Under the pieces are notes generated by a model that saw only the letters and a list, made by a program, of their open reading frames with translations, was not told the DNA's origin and did not search any database. A stretch of DNA of 34,549 bases, from assembly GCF_001612765.1 (NCBI RefSeq), contig NZ_BDBB01000063.1, forward strand, positions 1 to 34,549, read 5' to 3'. The DNA is from Nocardia arthritidis NBRC 100137. GTDB lineage: Bacteria; Actinomycetota; Actinomycetes; Mycobacteriales; Mycobacteriaceae. Below are positions 15,465-22,790 of the stretch, piece after piece. Both the position numbers and the translations under genes were made by a program. Each line of letters starts with the position of its first letter. Position 1 is the stretch's first letter.

Positions 15465-15947
15465 TCAGTACGCGGGGACCGCAGGGGCGACGCCGGTCTT
15501 CTCGTACTCGGCCAGGATGTCGATGCGCCGCTGGTGGCGCTCCTCGTCCGACCACGGGGTGGACACGAACGCGTCCACGATGGCCAGCGCTTCCTCGGTC
15601 GAGTGCATGCGGCCGCCGATACCGATCAGTTGCGCGTTGTTGTGCTCGCGGGCGAGCTTCGCGGTCTCCACGCTCCAGGCCAGCGCGCAGCGGGCGCCGG
15701 GCACCTTGTTCGCGGCGATCTGCTCGCCGTTGCCGCTGCCGCCGAACACCAGGCCGAGGCTGCCCGGGTCGGCCACCGTCCGGCGGGCCGCCTCGATGCA
15801 GAAGGCGGGGTAGTCGTCGAGCGCGTCGTACTCGAGCGCACCGCAGTCGACGACCTCGTGGCCCGCCTGCTCCAGATGGGCCTTGACAAGATTCTTCAGT
15901 TCGAAACCGGCATGATCGGCACCCAGATAAACGCGCATGGCAGGCAT
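15465..15947 (-). CDS. rpiB: Ribose-5-phosphate isomerase B
   Basis: 160 aa from the ATG at 15945-15947 (MPAMRVYLGADHAGFELK); the second Met at 15938 is an alternative, and the longer upstream open frame is not family-like. Hallmarks are GADHAG near the N-terminus, the phosphate-binding loop GSGNGEQIAANK, and the HNNAQLIGIGGR segment. Glu in GNGEQ replaces the catalytic Cys of the E. coli enzyme, as in mycobacterial RpiB. It interconverts ribose 5-phosphate and ribulose 5-phosphate in the pentose phosphate pathway. It is divergent from the M48 peptidase gene and upstream of the DNA glycosylase. Confidence 0.93.
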   Translation of the reverse strand: MPAMRVYLGADHAGFELKNLVKAHLEQAGHEVVDCGALEYDALDDYPAFCIEAARRTVADPGSLGLVFGGSGNGEQIAANKVPGARCALAWSVETAKLAREHNNAQLIGIGGRMHSTEEALAIVDAFVSTPWSDEERHQRRIDILAEYEKTGVAPAVPAY

Positions 15948-16114
15948 TGTGTCAGGCCGCCGCTGCGCGGGCGGCAAGAGGGCGTCCCCCGCGATTAACA
16001 CCGCGGTGGGCCCGCGCGAATCGAGTGATACGCCAGTTGTGTTGGCGGCCACAGGGCCCGGTGACACGACCGACGCGCCAGCCCCATTCCCGGCAACTGA
16101 ATAGAGTTCATCCC

Positions 16115-17218
16115 ATGCAGCCGTTCGAACCCCAGCCGCCCGACCAGGCGGGCCGACAGGCCGACCCGTATGCCCAGCAGGGCGGGTGGGTCTCGGCTCA
16201 GGACACGCCTGCCGCACCCTACGGCCGGACGTATACCTCGGGCTCGTACCCGGCCGCTCCTCCCGCGTATCCGGCGCCGTACGGGTCCCACCCCGGCGCG
16301 CCGATGCCGCCGCCCGTGGCGCAGCGGCAGCCTCGCGGTCTGTCGCCCTTCGGCATGCCCGCCCGGCACAGCTGGGAGATCCCGATGCTCGTCGTCGTGG
16401 TGGTGCTGACCGTGTTCGCGTACCTGATCGCGCTGGCGCTGCTCGCCACCGGCAACTTCGACCAGTACGTTCTGGCGTTCGCGGCCGCTCCGCTGCTGCT
16501 GTGGTTCGGCCGCGGCGTCAACTACGCGGGCCAGCGGGTCAACGGCGTGCGGATGTCGCCGACCCAGTTCCCCGAGGGCTACCAGATGGTGGTCGACGCC
16601 GCCGCCCGCTTCGGCATGGCGAAGGTGCCGGACGCGTACGTGGTGCTCGGCAACGGCCAGATCAACGCGTTCGCCAGTGGACACGGCTTCCGGCGCTACG
16701 TGGTGGTCTACAGCGACTTGTTCGAGATCGGCGGCGCCGCGCGCGAACCCGACGCACTGGCGTTCATCATCGGGCACGAGGTCGGCCACATCGCGGCGGG
16801 GCACACGTCGTATTGGCGGCAACTGGGCATGTTCCTCGTGCCGTTCCTGCCGATCATCGGCAGCAGCCTGATCCGCGCACAGGAGTACACCGCCGACAAC
16901 CACGGCTTCTGCAATCGGCATACCGGGGCGTCCGCCGCCATGGGCACCCTGGCCGCGGGCAAGTACATGAACAGGCTGGTCGGCTTCGACGAGATGGCCG
17001 ACCGGGCCGTCGTCGAGAAGGGATTCTTCGTCTGGATGGTGAACGCCTTGTCCAGCCATCCGGTGCTCACCTGGCGGATGTGGGCGCTGCGCGACCGCAG
17101 CAGGCACGGAAAGCTGTTTCTGCGCCCGGCGCCGCCCGTGGGCGCGAGCGTGCCCGCGGGCGACTACGCGAGCTCCTACGGTCAGCTACCGGCGAGCCCA
17201 CCGAAGTCCGTGCTGTGA
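16115..17218 (+). CDS. Membrane M48 zinc metalloprotease
   Basis: 367 aa from the ATG at 16115; the open frame upstream overlaps rpiB and its promoter. A cytoplasmic N-terminus of about 85 residues is rich in Pro, Tyr, Ala and Gln. Two membrane segments follow (about 90-111 and 117-132), then the zinc motif HEVGH (221-225) with the third ligand Glu257 in AQEYTADNHG. Another hydrophobic stretch lies at about 237-252. This is the HtpX-like M48 layout, associated with quality control of membrane proteins. The Pro/Tyr-rich tail is an actinobacterial feature. No strong ribosome site is visible. It ends at a strong hairpin shared with the convergent Rv2466c-like gene. Confidence 0.88.
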   Translation: MQPFEPQPPDQAGRQADPYAQQGGWVSAQDTPAAPYGRTYTSGSYPAAPPAYPAPYGSHPGAPMPPPVAQRQPRGLSPFGMPARHSWEIPMLVVVVVLTVFAYLIALALLATGNFDQYVLAFAAAPLLLWFGRGVNYAGQRVNGVRMSPTQFPEGYQMVVDAAARFGMAKVPDAYVVLGNGQINAFASGHGFRRYVVVYSDLFEIGGAAREPDALAFIIGHEVGHIAAGHTSYWRQLGMFLVPFLPIIGSSLIRAQEYTADNHGFCNRHTGASAAMGTLAAGKYMNRLVGFDEMADRAVVEKGFFVWMVNALSSHPVLTWRMWALRDRSRHGKLFLRPAPPVGASVPAGDYASSYGQLPASPPKSVL

Positions 17219-17221
17219 CGA

Positions 17222-17252
17222 TGCGCGGGTGCCGCGCGTCGGCACCCGCGCA
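17222..17252. terminator. Bidirectional hairpin terminator
   Basis: Perfect 12-bp arms TGCGCGGGTGCC (17222-17233) and GGCACCCGCGCA (17241-17252) with a 7-nt loop, in the 40-bp gap between two convergent stop codons. No T-tract. Confidence 0.8.
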
Positions 17253-17258
17253 CGGTGC

Positions 17259-17900
17259 TCAGTCGAACGACGGATCTTCCGTCCGCGTGCGCTTCAGCTC
17301 GAAGAAGTGCGGGTAGGACGCCAGCGCTACGGCGCCGTCCCAGAGCTTGCCCGCTTCCTCGCCGCGCGGGATCCGGGACAAGACCGGGCCGAAGAACGCG
17401 GTCCCGTTGATGTGGATGGTCGGAGTGCCGACATCCGGCCCCACCTTGTCCATGCCCGCGTGGTGGCTCTTGCGCAGCGCCTCGTCGTAGTCGGTGCTCT
17501 CGGCGGCCGCGGCCAGCTCGGCGGGCAGGCCCACCTCCGCGAGCGAGTCGGCGATCACCGCGGCGAGGGACTCCTTGCGGCTCTCGCGTTCGTACTCGGC
17601 ACGCCGGTTGTGGATGCGCGTGCCCATGGCGGTGTACAGCGGCAACAGGACCTTGTCGCCGTGCTCCTGCGCCGCGGCGATCGCGACGCGGACCGGACCC
17701 CAGCCGGTGGCGAGCATTTCCTGGTACTGCGGGGGCACGTCCTTGCCCTCGTTCAGCACCGACAGGCTCATCACGTGGAAGCGGGCTTCGATGTCACGTA
17801 CCTGCTCGACCTCGAGAATCCAGCGAGACGTGATCCAACACCACGGGCACAGCGGGTCGAACCAGAAATCGGCGACGTCCTTGGTGGCTTTGTCGGTCAC
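17259..17900 (-). CDS. DsbA-like mycothiol-dependent reductase (Rv2466c-like)
   Basis: 213 aa from the GTG at 17898-17900, chosen for the GAGGAAG ribosome site 7 nt upstream; longer frames are not family-like. FWFDPLCPWCW carries a CPWC active site (Cys18, Cys21) at the start of a DsbA/thioredoxin fold. GTPTIHINGTAFFGPVLSRI near the C-terminus is the cis-Pro loop and substrate region of the family. In M. tuberculosis Rv2466c is a cytosolic mycothiol-dependent oxidoreductase induced by oxidative stress that activates certain nitro prodrugs. The length and motif fit. There is no signal peptide, so it acts in the cytoplasm. It is divergent from the FAD reductase gene (179 bp), and both may be redox-responsive. 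Confidence 0.9.
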   Translation of the reverse strand: MTDKATKDVADFWFDPLCPWCWITSRWILEVEQVRDIEARFHVMSLSVLNEGKDVPPQYQEMLATGWGPVRVAIAAAQEHGDKVLLPLYTAMGTRIHNRRAEYERESRKESLAAVIADSLAEVGLPAELAAAAESTDYDEALRKSHHAGMDKVGPDVGTPTIHINGTAFFGPVLSRIPRGEEAGKLWDGAVALASYPHFFELKRTRTEDPSFD

Positions 17901-18079
17901 GGGCGGCTTCCTCTCGATCACGTCTGGACGGACGGCGCACACATTCGGCCGCCCTACCGAGCAACCACGGCGGCTCGCGATTCGTTCCCATCCGCGGAGC
18001 CGTTTTCCCGAGCGACGCGCACCGCTGCCAGTAGGGTTGGTCGGCAAGAGCTTGGTTGCCTTCGGAGAAGGAGTCCGCG

Positions 18080-19312
18080 ATGAGTTCTGACCGTCGTTTC
18101 GTCATCGTCGGCGGCGGGCTGGGCGCGGCCAAGCTCGCGGAAACGTTGCGCGCCAAGGACTTCGACGGAACCGTGACGCTGATCGGGGCCGAGGAGCACC
18201 TGCCCTACGAGCGGCCGCCGCTGTCGAAGGAGCACCTCGCCGGGAAGAAGTCGCTGCCCGAGTTCACCGTCGTTCCCGCGCAGTGGTACCGCGACCACCA
18301 CATCGAAGTCCGCCTCGGCACCACCGTCACCGGACTCGACCCCGCGGCGAAGACGATCACCCTGCCCGACGATTCCACCCTGCCCTACGACAAGCTCGCC
18401 CTCGCCACCGGTTCGACGCCGCGGACGCTGCCGATTCCCGGCGCCGACGCGCCCAACGTGTACACATTGCGGACCATCGAGGATTCCGACACCTTGATCG
18501 AACTGTTCGGCAGCGCGCGCCGGATCGTCATCATCGGAGCGGGCTGGATCGGCCTGGAGGTCGCGGCGGCGGCGCGCGCGGCCGGGGTCGAGGTCACCGT
18601 CATCGAACGCGCCGACCTGCCGCTGCTGGCGGTGCTCGGCCCGGAGATGGCCCAGGTCTTCGCCGACCTGCACCGCGCCAACGGTGTCGATTTCCGATTC
18701 GGCGCGCAGGTCGACGCGATCACCACCGAGGAGGCCATCGCCACCGACGTCGCCAACGGCGTCCGGCTTGCGGACGGCAGCACGATCGAAGCCGACGCGA
18801 TACTGGTCGCCGTCGGCGCGCGTCCGAACGTTGATCTGGCCGCCGAGGGCGGGCTCGCGGTGGACGACGGCGTGCTCGTCGACGAACGCCTCGCAACCAG
18901 CGATCCGGATATCGTCGCGGTCGGTGACATCGCGGCGCAGCAGCACCCGGTCCTCGGCAGGCGGATCCGGGTGGAGCACTGGGCGAACGCACTCAACCAA
19001 CCCGCGGTCGCCGCCGCGACAATGCTCGGCGAGCAGGCCGCCTACGACCGGCTGCCCTACTTCTTCACCGACCAATACGACCTGGGCATGGAGTACACCG
19101 GGTTCGCCGCGCCGGGTGAATACGCCAGGGTCGTCGTGCGCGGCGATACGGCGGCGCGCGAGTTCGTGGCGTTCTGGCTGGACTCCGGCAACCGGGTGCT
19201 CGCCGGGATGAACGTGAACGTCTGGGACGTGACCGACCGGATCAAGGAACTGATTCTCGCGGGCGAGCCGGTCGACCCGGACCGGCTGGCCGACACCGCC
19301 ACCGAGCTGTGA
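18080..19312 (+). CDS. FAD-dependent ferredoxin/rubredoxin-type reductase
   Basis: 410 aa from the ATG at 18080 (GAGAAGGAG about 6 nt upstream; an earlier in-frame start is rejected). The N-terminal FAD-binding Rossmann motif reads VIVGGGLGAAKLAE (8-21). LPYERPPLSKEHL is the usual conserved block of this family. The NAD(P)-binding motif is IIGAGWIGLEVAAAARAAG (151-169), and AVGDIA binds the FAD ribityl phosphate. The C-terminal 80 residues form the reductase interface domain. Such enzymes move electrons from NAD(P)H to ferredoxin or rubredoxin partners, often for cytochrome P450 or oxygenases. No ferredoxin or P450 gene lies in the window. Confidence 0.9.
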   Translation: MSSDRRFVIVGGGLGAAKLAETLRAKDFDGTVTLIGAEEHLPYERPPLSKEHLAGKKSLPEFTVVPAQWYRDHHIEVRLGTTVTGLDPAAKTITLPDDSTLPYDKLALATGSTPRTLPIPGADAPNVYTLRTIEDSDTLIELFGSARRIVIIGAGWIGLEVAAAARAAGVEVTVIERADLPLLAVLGPEMAQVFADLHRANGVDFRFGAQVDAITTEEAIATDVANGVRLADGSTIEADAILVAVGARPNVDLAAEGGLAVDDGVLVDERLATSDPDIVAVGDIAAQQHPVLGRRIRVEHWANALNQPAVAAATMLGEQAAYDRLPYFFTDQYDLGMEYTGFAAPGEYARVVVRGDTAAREFVAFWLDSGNRVLAGMNVNVWDVTDRIKELILAGEPVDPDRLADTATEL

Positions 19313-19421
19313 CGGGGATCACCGAGAAATTGTGTCGAATCCGCGCGCGCGGCTGCGACCTGCTCGCGAGCGCCACCGGGGCGCTCCACGCGGCCGGAGG
19401 CCGGAAAAGAGGACGCGACTG

Positions 19422-19823
19422 ATGAAGTACATGCTGCTGAAGACCTACGGGCCTACCGCGTACTGCGACACACCGATCAACGAATGGTCCCCGGAAGAGA
19501 TCCGAGCGCACATAGACTTCCAGCGCGCGCTGGGTGCGCAGCTGGCCGAGGCGGGCGAGCTGGTGGACGCGCAGGGATTGGCCGGGCCGGACGAGGCACG
19601 GATCGTCAGTTCCGACGGCCGGTCGGCGCCGGTGGTCACCGACGGGCCTTTCCCGGAGACCAAGGAGTTCCTGGCCGGATACTGGATCGTCGACGTGGAC
19701 AGTCCCGAACGGGCCTACGAGATCGCCGCGCAGGCCTCCGCCGCACCCGGCCCGGGCGGTAAACCGATTGGCGAGTACATCGAAGTTCGCGCGGTGATGG
19801 GCGCCCCCGCCACCGAGCAATGA
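19422..19823 (+). CDS. YCII-related (DGPF) domain protein
   Basis: 133 aa from the ATG at 19422, with AGAGGA about 9 nt upstream. It begins MKYMLLKTYG and contains the diagnostic TDGPFPETKEFLAGYWIVDV block, with a C-terminal GEYIEVRAVMG strand. It is a small alpha/beta-barrel protein of unknown biochemical role. Its stop overlaps the start of the sigma factor gene in ATGA. This pairing is the known genomic signature of ECF42 sigma factors, whose regulons usually consist of the adjacent DGPF gene. Confidence 0.9.
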   Translation: MKYMLLKTYGPTAYCDTPINEWSPEEIRAHIDFQRALGAQLAEAGELVDAQGLAGPDEARIVSSDGRSAPVVTDGPFPETKEFLAGYWIVDVDSPERAYEIAAQASAAPGPGGKPIGEYIEVRAVMGAPATEQ

Positions 19824-21181
19824 GCGACCGGCGTGCGGTGCCCGACGACACACCGCTCCCGGCGAGCACCGAGGACCTGCTGCGCGCACTGGCGCCGCAG
19901 GTCCTCGGAACGCTCCTCCGCCGCTTCGGCGACTTCGACACCGCCGAGGACGCGTTGCAGGAAGCGCTGCTGGCGGCCGCGACCCAGTGGCCGAAGGAGG
20001 GCTTGCCGGACAATCCACGGGCCTGGCTGATCCAGGTCGCGCAGCGCCGCATGGCCGACGCCGTGCGCGCGGAGGTGGCCCGGCGACGCAGGGAGACCAC
20101 CGCCTTCGACCGCGAGAGGACCGACGTCGTCCCGGTGGACCACGACGACACGCTCACCATGCTGTTCCTGTGCTGCCATCCGGCGATCTCGCCCGCCGCC
20201 GCCATCGCTCTGACGCTGCGCGTGGTGGGCGGCCTGGGCACCGACCAGATCGCCCGCGCCTTCCTGTTGCCGGAAGCGACGATGGCGCAGCGGATCACCC
20301 GGGCGAAGAAGAAACTGGCCACGGTCGAGCGGCCGTTCGCACAGCCGGGTGACCAGCGGTGGCGGGAGCGTCTGGGTGCGGTCCTGCACGTGCTGTACCT
20401 GATCTTCAACGAAGGCCACACCAGCAGCTCGGGGCACACGTTGCACCGGACGGACCTGTCCGACGAGGCGATCCGGCTCACCAGGGCGGTGCACCGGCTG
20501 CTGCCCGAAGACCCCGAGGCCACCGGCCTGCTCGCATTGATGCTGCTCACCGACGCCCGGCGCGCGGCGCGCACCGGTCCACACGGCGAACTCATCCCGC
20601 TGGCCGAGCAGGATCGCACGCAATGGGACCGGGCGCTGATCACCGAAGGAACGACCCTCGTCACCGGCACGCTCGCGGGCGGCCTGCGTGGCCCCTATCA
20701 GATCCAGGCGGCCATAGCGGTGCTGCACGCGCAGGCCGCACGTGCCGAGGACACCGAGTGGACCAAGATCCTGGCGCTGTACGACCGGCTCGAACAGCTC
20801 TCGGACAATCCCATGGTGACGCTGAACCGGGCGGTGGCGACGGCGATGGTGGCGGGGCCGCGAGCCGGTCTCGCGCTGGCCGAAGCCCTCGACGACCGGC
20901 TGCCGGGGACCCACCGGCTCGACGCCGTTCGCGGCCACCTGCACGAGATGGCCGGTGCGGTGGACGCGGCAATCGATTGCTACACCAAGGCCGCCGCCCG
21001 CACGACGAGCGTCCCCGAACGCGACTACCTCACGATCCGCGCGGCACGGCTGCGCCAGAAACGCGGAAAAATCTCGCCGGGTGAGGCGCATGTCGAGGCT
21101 TCGCGGATCCGGCCTGCGGGCGGCTCGGCATGGAGCGGTCCGAAGCCGGCGAGCGGCGACGACGGGGCGTTCGTCGCGTAG
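19820..21181 (+). CDS. ECF42-type sigma factor with C-terminal TPR-like extension
   Basis: 453 aa. Region sigma2 lies at about residues 18-92 (FDTAEDALQEALLAA) and sigma4 at about 115-172 (GGLGTDQIARAFLLPEATMA then QRITRAKKKL). Instead of ending there, the protein continues for more than 230 helical residues (FNEGHTSSSG, GLLALMLLTDARRAAR, NRAVATAMVAGP), which is the extension of the ECF42 group. In Streptomyces that extension is needed for activity and there is no anti-sigma factor; none is seen here. The start overlaps the DGPF gene by 4 nt (translational coupling). The last 40 residues are low-complexity and may be a lineage-specific tail. The signal is unknown. Confidence 0.88.
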   Translation: MSDRRAVPDDTPLPASTEDLLRALAPQVLGTLLRRFGDFDTAEDALQEALLAAATQWPKEGLPDNPRAWLIQVAQRRMADAVRAEVARRRRETTAFDRERTDVVPVDHDDTLTMLFLCCHPAISPAAAIALTLRVVGGLGTDQIARAFLLPEATMAQRITRAKKKLATVERPFAQPGDQRWRERLGAVLHVLYLIFNEGHTSSSGHTLHRTDLSDEAIRLTRAVHRLLPEDPEATGLLALMLLTDARRAARTGPHGELIPLAEQDRTQWDRALITEGTTLVTGTLAGGLRGPYQIQAAIAVLHAQAARAEDTEWTKILALYDRLEQLSDNPMVTLNRAVATAMVAGPRAGLALAEALDDRLPGTHRLDAVRGHLHEMAGAVDAAIDCYTKAAARTTSVPERDYLTIRAARLRQKRGKISPGEAHVEASRIRPAGGSAWSGPKPASGDDGAFVA

Positions 21182-21254
21182 CGGCTGCTCCGGCGACGCG
21201 CCCGGCAGAACGGCCGAGGAGGCTCGGCCGAGCACGACCGGGCAGACTACGCGT

Positions 21255-21731
21255 GTGGCAGGCAGACACAGTGCGGGAGTCCTTCTCTTTCGCCGCAACT
21301 CCGACGGCGCCGTCGAGGTGTTGCTCGGGCACATGGGTGGCCCGTTCTGGGCGCGAAAAGACTTGGGCGCGTGGTCGATTCCGAAGGGCGAGTACGAACC
21401 GCAGACGGAGGACGCACGCGCCGCGGCGAGCCGCGAGTTCACCGAGGAACTCGGACTTCCGGTCCCGGACGGCACGTGGCGGCCGCTGGGCGAGATGCGC
21501 TACAGCAGCGGTAAGAAGGTCCTCACCGCCTGGGCCGTCGAGGGCGACCTCGACCCCGCCGCCGTGGCGCCGGGAACCTTCGAGCTGGAATGGCCGCCTC
21601 GCTCCGGCCGGTTCGCGCAGTTCCCGGAGATAGATCGCGCGGAGTGGTTCGACACGGCCACCGCACGCGACAAACTGGTGGCCGGCCAGCGGCCCTGTCT
21701 GGACCGGCTGACCGAGCTGCTCACCGACTGA
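21255..21731 (+). CDS. Nudix hydrolase
   Basis: 158 aa from the GTG at 21255 (VAGRHSAGVLLF), where homology to the Nudix fold begins; a longer open frame overlaps the sigma factor gene and is rejected. The Nudix box reads GEYEPQTEDARAAASREFTE followed by ELG. The REFTEEL core is intact, but there are six rather than five residues between the first Gly and the first Glu. WSIPKGEYE and KKVLTAWAVEGD match small NTP/ADP-ribose-type pyrophosphohydrolases, and the substrate cannot be told. It starts 73 bp after the sigma factor gene and ends 3 bp from the convergent purC stop. Confidence 0.87.
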   Translation: MAGRHSAGVLLFRRNSDGAVEVLLGHMGGPFWARKDLGAWSIPKGEYEPQTEDARAAASREFTEELGLPVPDGTWRPLGEMRYSSGKKVLTAWAVEGDLDPAAVAPGTFELEWPPRSGRFAQFPEIDRAEWFDTATARDKLVAGQRPCLDRLTELLTD

Positions 21732-21734
21732 GTG

Positions 21735-22571
21735 TTACCGCGGCACGCCCGCCCAGGCCCGGCCGGTGATGAGTTCGTAGGCCTCGACATACTTCTCGCG
21801 CGTCGCCGCGACGACATCGGCCGGGATCTCCGGCCCGGGCGCCTCCTTGTTCCAGCCCGTGGAGGTGGACCAGTCGCGAACGAACTGCTTGTCGAACGAA
21901 CGCTGCGCGCGGCCCGGCTCCCACTCGTCGGCGGGCCAGAACCGCGAGGAATCCGAGGTGAGCACTTCGTCGCCGAGGGTGAGCACGTCACCGTCCCAGC
22001 CGAATTCGACCTTGGTGTCGGCGACGATGACACCCCGTTCGGCGGCGTGCGCGGCCCCGCGGGTGTAGATGTGCAGGGTCAGCTCGCGCAGTCGCTCGGC
22101 GACCTCGCGCCCCTCCTGGTTCACCACGTCCGCGAAGGTGATCGGCTCGTCGTGCCCCTCGGACGCTTTGGTGGTCGGTGTGAAGATCGGCTCCGGCAGC
22201 CGGTCGCCCTCGCGCAGGCCGGGCGGCAGCGCGACCCCGGACACCGAGCCCGTCCGCCGGTAATCCACCAGCCCCGAGCCGGTCAGGTAACCGCGCGCGA
22301 TGCACTCCACCTGAACCATCTTCAACGGTTTGACCCGGATGCCTCGACCGGCGAACTCGGCGGGCACGTCGGTCGCGGAGACCACGTGGTTGGGCACGTC
22401 GGTGAAGTACTCGAACCACCAATTCGACAGCTGCGTCAGCAGTGCGCCCTTGTCCGGGATCGGCGTCGGCAGCACCACGTCGTACACCGACACCCGGTCG
22501 GAGGCGACCAGCAGCAGCGTGTCGCCGTCCTCGTACAGGTCACGCACCTTCCCGGCGTGCACATGCTTCAA
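21735..22571 (-). CDS. purC: SAICAR synthetase
   Basis: 278 aa. The start is taken as TTG at 22569-22571 because GGAGG lies 7 nt upstream and the sequence then reads LKHVHAGKVRDLYE, close to the normal N-terminus of the family. The frame stays open far upstream antisense to pepN, but that is high-GC noise. Family signatures are KVRDLYEDGDTLLLVASDRV, VECIARGYLTGSG, EPIFTPTTKA and IVADTKVEFG. The enzyme joins aspartate to CAIR with ATP, making SAICAR in purine synthesis. It is convergent with the Nudix gene (3-bp gap) and divergent from pepN (219 bp). No other pur gene is in view. Confidence 0.93.
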   Translation of the reverse strand: MKHVHAGKVRDLYEDGDTLLLVASDRVSVYDVVLPTPIPDKGALLTQLSNWWFEYFTDVPNHVVSATDVPAEFAGRGIRVKPLKMVQVECIARGYLTGSGLVDYRRTGSVSGVALPPGLREGDRLPEPIFTPTTKASEGHDEPITFADVVNQEGREVAERLRELTLHIYTRGAAHAAERGVIVADTKVEFGWDGDVLTLGDEVLTSDSSRFWPADEWEPGRAQRSFDKQFVRDWSTSTGWNKEAPGPEIPADVVAATREKYVEAYELITGRAWAGVPR

Positions 22572-22790
22572 CGTCGAGCCTCCGAATCCGTGGTGGTGAA
22601 CCTGTGCTGTACCAGGCACAATACCGTCGCCCCCGCGCCCGGCCGTCGCGCCGCCCGAGTCACACCGCCGTACCGGCGCGCGAGAGGGCCCGATCATCGA
22701 GGTTTGTCGGGAAAGTCCCGCGCGGCCCGCTACGCCGAGGTGGCATTGTGGGTGTCGCCCGTGCCAGTTCTTCGACCCCGAAGGAGCCTT

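Noticed and set aside
21732..22790. N-terminal extension of the pepN frame across purC
   Set aside because: PepN homology and a good ribosome site begin at 22791, and the extension is antisense to purC.
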